7,555 bases of DNA from Sulfurovum sp. (GTDB taxonomy: Bacteria; Campylobacterota; Campylobacteria; Campylobacterales; Sulfurovaceae), in assembly GCA_015490315.1 (NCBI GenBank), contig WFYB01000133.1, forward strand, positions 1 to 7,555, given 5' to 3'. Shown one piece after another: positions 5,849 through 7,555 of this stretch. How positions within the stretch are numbered: the stretch's first letter is position 1; the number at the start of each line of letters is the position of its first letter. The notes under the pieces were generated by a model. It was not told the DNA's origin. It ran no database searches and was given only the letters and a program-made list of their open reading frames with translations. The translations under genes and the position numbers were made by a program.

Positions 5849-6331
5849 ATGCCCAGTACCCAGGCTCTGCGTCTGCAGGAGATGATGAAGAGACAGCAAC
5901 GCCTCCCTGACTATACGCTTTCACTTTACCCTGTCGAGGTGAAAAAACGTAGTTTTGAGAGACTTGAGAAGGGCGATCTGGTTTTGCTTGAAAGCAAGCG
6001 CCTCACACTCTACCTCTGTAGAGACGAGACGATCGATGCTTCATGCAGCGTGATCTCCCAAGACGGTTTGAGGAAGATTGAGGTCACTGACCTCATCAAA
6101 AAGCCCGAAAAAAAGAGTGATAGTAAAAAATATAAAATACTCTTTCCAGTGCTGGCACAGTTGCCCGGCCGGAAGATCGAACCCGGAACAGTGATAGATA
6201 TATCCGATATCGATATCTCGCAGGTCACACTCCTACATGAGGGCAAAAGTATCGCAGCGGGTCATTTGGTCATCTTCGAGGACGAGATCGCCATCATGAT
6301 CGACAGCTGCCATGACAAAGGTAAAAAATGA
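5849..6331 (+). CDS. Tandem SpoA-like (FliM/FliN/SctQ-type) domain protein
   Basis: This 160-residue basic protein probably holds two SpoA domains, the fold that builds the flagellar C-ring (FliM, FliN, FliY) and the type III secretion sorting platform (SctQ). The clearer copy is at about 98-152. It shows LPGRKIEPG, then GTVIDI (113-118), and finally SQVTLLHEGKSIAAGHLVI at 124-142 before an acidic turn and IAIMID. From the glycine at 113, this follows the FliN pattern without gaps (G..I.L.......L.v.g..Ia.G.lvv....gvrI). A more diverged copy at about 20-82 has FERLEKGDLVLL (36-47) before beta-rich sequence. A charged Lys-rich linker, KKPEKKSDSKKYK, lies between. There are no membrane segments and no signal peptide. 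It sits after flhF, overlaps mnmA by ATGA, and has no obvious full-length named homologue that I recognise. The domain assignment is from pattern only. Confidence 0.62.
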   Translation: MPSTQALRLQEMMKRQQRLPDYTLSLYPVEVKKRSFERLEKGDLVLLESKRLTLYLCRDETIDASCSVISQDGLRKIEVTDLIKKPEKKSDSKKYKILFPVLAQLPGRKIEPGTVIDISDIDISQVTLLHEGKSIAAGHLVIFEDEIAIMIDSCHDKGKK

Positions 6332-7374
6332 CAGAGAACAACAACACAACAACAAAGAAAAAAGTACTTGTAGGGATGAGCGGCGGGGTCGACTCGACAG
6401 TGACCTCTGTACTACTCCAAAAAGAGGGCTATGAGGTCGAAGGGGTCTATATGAAACTCCACAACAAGCCCGGATACCACGAAGAGAACTGGCGAAAGGT
6501 ACAGAAAGTCGCTGACTATCTTGGGATCAAAGTACACTTCTATGATCTCAGCGAAGCCTTCAACCAAAACGTCTATGACTATTTTGTACAGAGTTACAAA
6601 GATGGCTTGACCCCCAATCCCTGCGTGATGTGTAACCGTACCATCAAGTTTGGCAAGATGATCGAGTTTGCCGACAAAGTGGGGGCAGAGTATGTCGCGA
6701 CAGGGCACTATATCAAGTGTGACGGTGCGTTTATCTATGCTGCGGACGATCCCAACAAAGATCAGAGCTATTTCCTCTGTGAGGTCAAAAAAGAGGTGCT
6801 TCCACGCCTGATCTTTCCACTGGGCAGTTGGAAAAAACCGGATGTCAAAGCCTATGCGGCCAAGATAGAAGTACTCAAAGAGTTTGCCACCCAGCCTGAG
6901 AGCAGTGAGATCTGTTTTGTCGAGAACACTTACGATGAGGTGCTTGCCCGCCATATGGATATCGATCAGCCCGGTGAGACGGTCGATACCGAGGGCAATG
7001 TGGTGGGTACCCACAAAGGCTATATGCACTACACCATCGGCAAACGCCGGGGCTTTTTCGTCAATGGTGCACACGATCCGCACTTTGTACTGGAGATCAA
7101 ACCGGAGCAGAACCAGATTGTTGTAGGTACCAAAGAGAAGCTCGAAGCACACGCCTTTGAGGTCAAACAGCTCAATCTCTTCATCGAGGGTGCCCAGAGC
7201 CTTGAGTGCAAGGTCAAAGTCCGCTATCGCACCCAGGAAGTCCCCTGCCGTCTAGAGATCGAGGACGACCGTGCCCAAGTCACTCTCAAAGAACCTGTAT
7301 TTGGTCTCGCCAAGGGGCAGGTAGCGGCGTTTTATGATGAAGATAAGCTTCTTGGGGGTGGGGTGATCTGTTAA
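6328..7374 (+). CDS. mnmA: tRNA-specific 2-thiouridylase MnmA
   Basis: MnmA adenylates and then sulfurates U34 of the Lys, Glu and Gln tRNAs, giving the 2-thio part of mnm5s2U34 and supporting accurate decoding. It has 348 residues, slightly short. The PP-loop SGGVDST is at 18-24, followed by the ATP-site region. TPNPCVMCN at 95-103 contains Cys102, the expected catalytic cysteine. ATGHY (124-128) and DQSYFL (145-150) are family motifs, and SSEICFVEN at 192-200 carries the second cysteine, Cys196. HYTIGKRRG (234-242) begins the central tRNA-contacting domain, and the C-terminal beta barrel ends near 348. The E. coli enzyme has Asp in NPDVLCN where this one has Cys99. The ATG overlaps the stop of the SpoA-like gene (ATGA), with AAAGGT as ribosome site, so this housekeeping gene is probably translated in step with it. 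Confidence 0.97.
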   Translation: MTENNNTTTKKKVLVGMSGGVDSTVTSVLLQKEGYEVEGVYMKLHNKPGYHEENWRKVQKVADYLGIKVHFYDLSEAFNQNVYDYFVQSYKDGLTPNPCVMCNRTIKFGKMIEFADKVGAEYVATGHYIKCDGAFIYAADDPNKDQSYFLCEVKKEVLPRLIFPLGSWKKPDVKAYAAKIEVLKEFATQPESSEICFVENTYDEVLARHMDIDQPGETVDTEGNVVGTHKGYMHYTIGKRRGFFVNGAHDPHFVLEIKPEQNQIVVGTKEKLEAHAFEVKQLNLFIEGAQSLECKVKVRYRTQEVPCRLEIEDDRAQVTLKEPVFGLAKGQVAAFYDEDKLLGGGVIC

Positions 7375-7393
7375 GGGGCGAGCAGGTGCAACG

Positions 7394-7555
7394 TTACTTT
7401 TTACACTTCCGATCCCGCCACTCTTGGATCGCGGAGCGTTTCCAGAGCCAGTTGAGCAGCAGGTAGATGAGGTAGGCGACGATGGTGGAGTAGAAGGCGG
7501 TGCCGACGTAGAGGGGCAGGACGATGTCGTCCCAGTGGTTTTGGAACCACTCCAT
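7394..7555 (-). CDS. Small membrane protein, or C-terminal tail of a longer one (reaches window edge)
   Basis: An open minus-strand frame of 53 codons ends at TAA 7396-7394 and reaches the window edge, where its last visible codon is ATG (7555-7553). It may be complete or may continue upstream. Residues 1-10 are polar and aromatic. Residues 11-38 are strongly hydrophobic (IVLPLYVGTAF then YLIYLLLNWLW), a single membrane helix or a close pair. The end, KRSAIQEWRDRKCKK, is positively charged, so the C-terminus would lie in the cytoplasm. I do not recognise the family. It converges on mnmA with a 19-base gap and no visible terminator between them. The composition looks coding: charged ends, a clean hydrophobic core and no internal stop. 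Confidence 0.55.
   Translation of the reverse strand: MEWFQNHWDDIVLPLYVGTAFYSTIVAYLIYLLLNWLWKRSAIQEWRDRKCKK

Noticed and set aside
6412..7152. Minus-strand open frame of 246 codons opposite mnmA
   Set aside because: It is antisense to a clearly real MnmA, and its sequence shows no recognisable motif or ribosome site.
7375..7393. Shared terminator between mnmA and the convergent small gene
   Set aside because: The 19 bases hold no inverted repeat and no T-run.

Overview
The window looks like chromosome from a member of the Campylobacterota (epsilonproteobacteria), most likely a Sulfurovum/Sulfurimonas-type lineage. This is inferred from the gene neighbourhood (sppA and an aminofutalosine-deaminase-type hydrolase facing away from aroQ-pepQ-folK-flhF, an order I recall in closely similar form from Campylobacter jejuni) and from the protein style. 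No rRNA or other decisive marker is present. Most genes are moderately GC-rich, about 55% in hand-counted blocks. One low-GC patch, about 39% over 1801-2400, coincides with a toxin-antitoxin pair.

Left arm, minus strand (1-2418): a strong consensus promoter at about 2445-2473 reads into a ribbon-helix-helix antitoxin (2161-2418). The antitoxin overlaps a MazF/PemK-type toxin (1797-2171). Sixteen bases further on begins a COG0402-type amidohydrolase of the futalosine menaquinone route (566-1780), which overlaps by 8 bases the start of a short-form SppA signal-peptide peptidase (1-573, C-terminus outside the window). All four face the same way with no room for a terminator, so the housekeeping pair probably depends partly on the toxin-antitoxin promoter.

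Right arm, plus strand (2556-7374): aroQ (shikimate pathway), pepQ-type Xaa-Pro peptidase, folK (folate synthesis), flhF (SRP-type GTPase that places polar flagella), a 160-residue protein that I read as two SpoA-like domains of the FliM/FliN/SctQ kind, and mnmA (tRNA 2-thiouridine synthesis). Spacing is tight: folK/flhF and orf160/mnmA overlap by ATGA, while aroQ/pepQ and pepQ/folK are separated by 48 and 70 bases, each gap holding a hairpin. A possible aroQ promoter lies in the divergent region.

Right end, minus strand (7394-7555): a short membrane protein, or the tail of a longer one, converges on mnmA with only 19 bases between them.

There is no gene-free stretch longer than about 140 bases. 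I see no tRNA, rRNA, CRISPR array, insertion sequence, riboswitch or convincing intrinsic terminator. The most interesting points are the apparently unannotated tandem SpoA-like protein beside flhF, where flhG, fliA and fliM would be expected, and the toxin-antitoxin insertion with its perfect consensus promoter.
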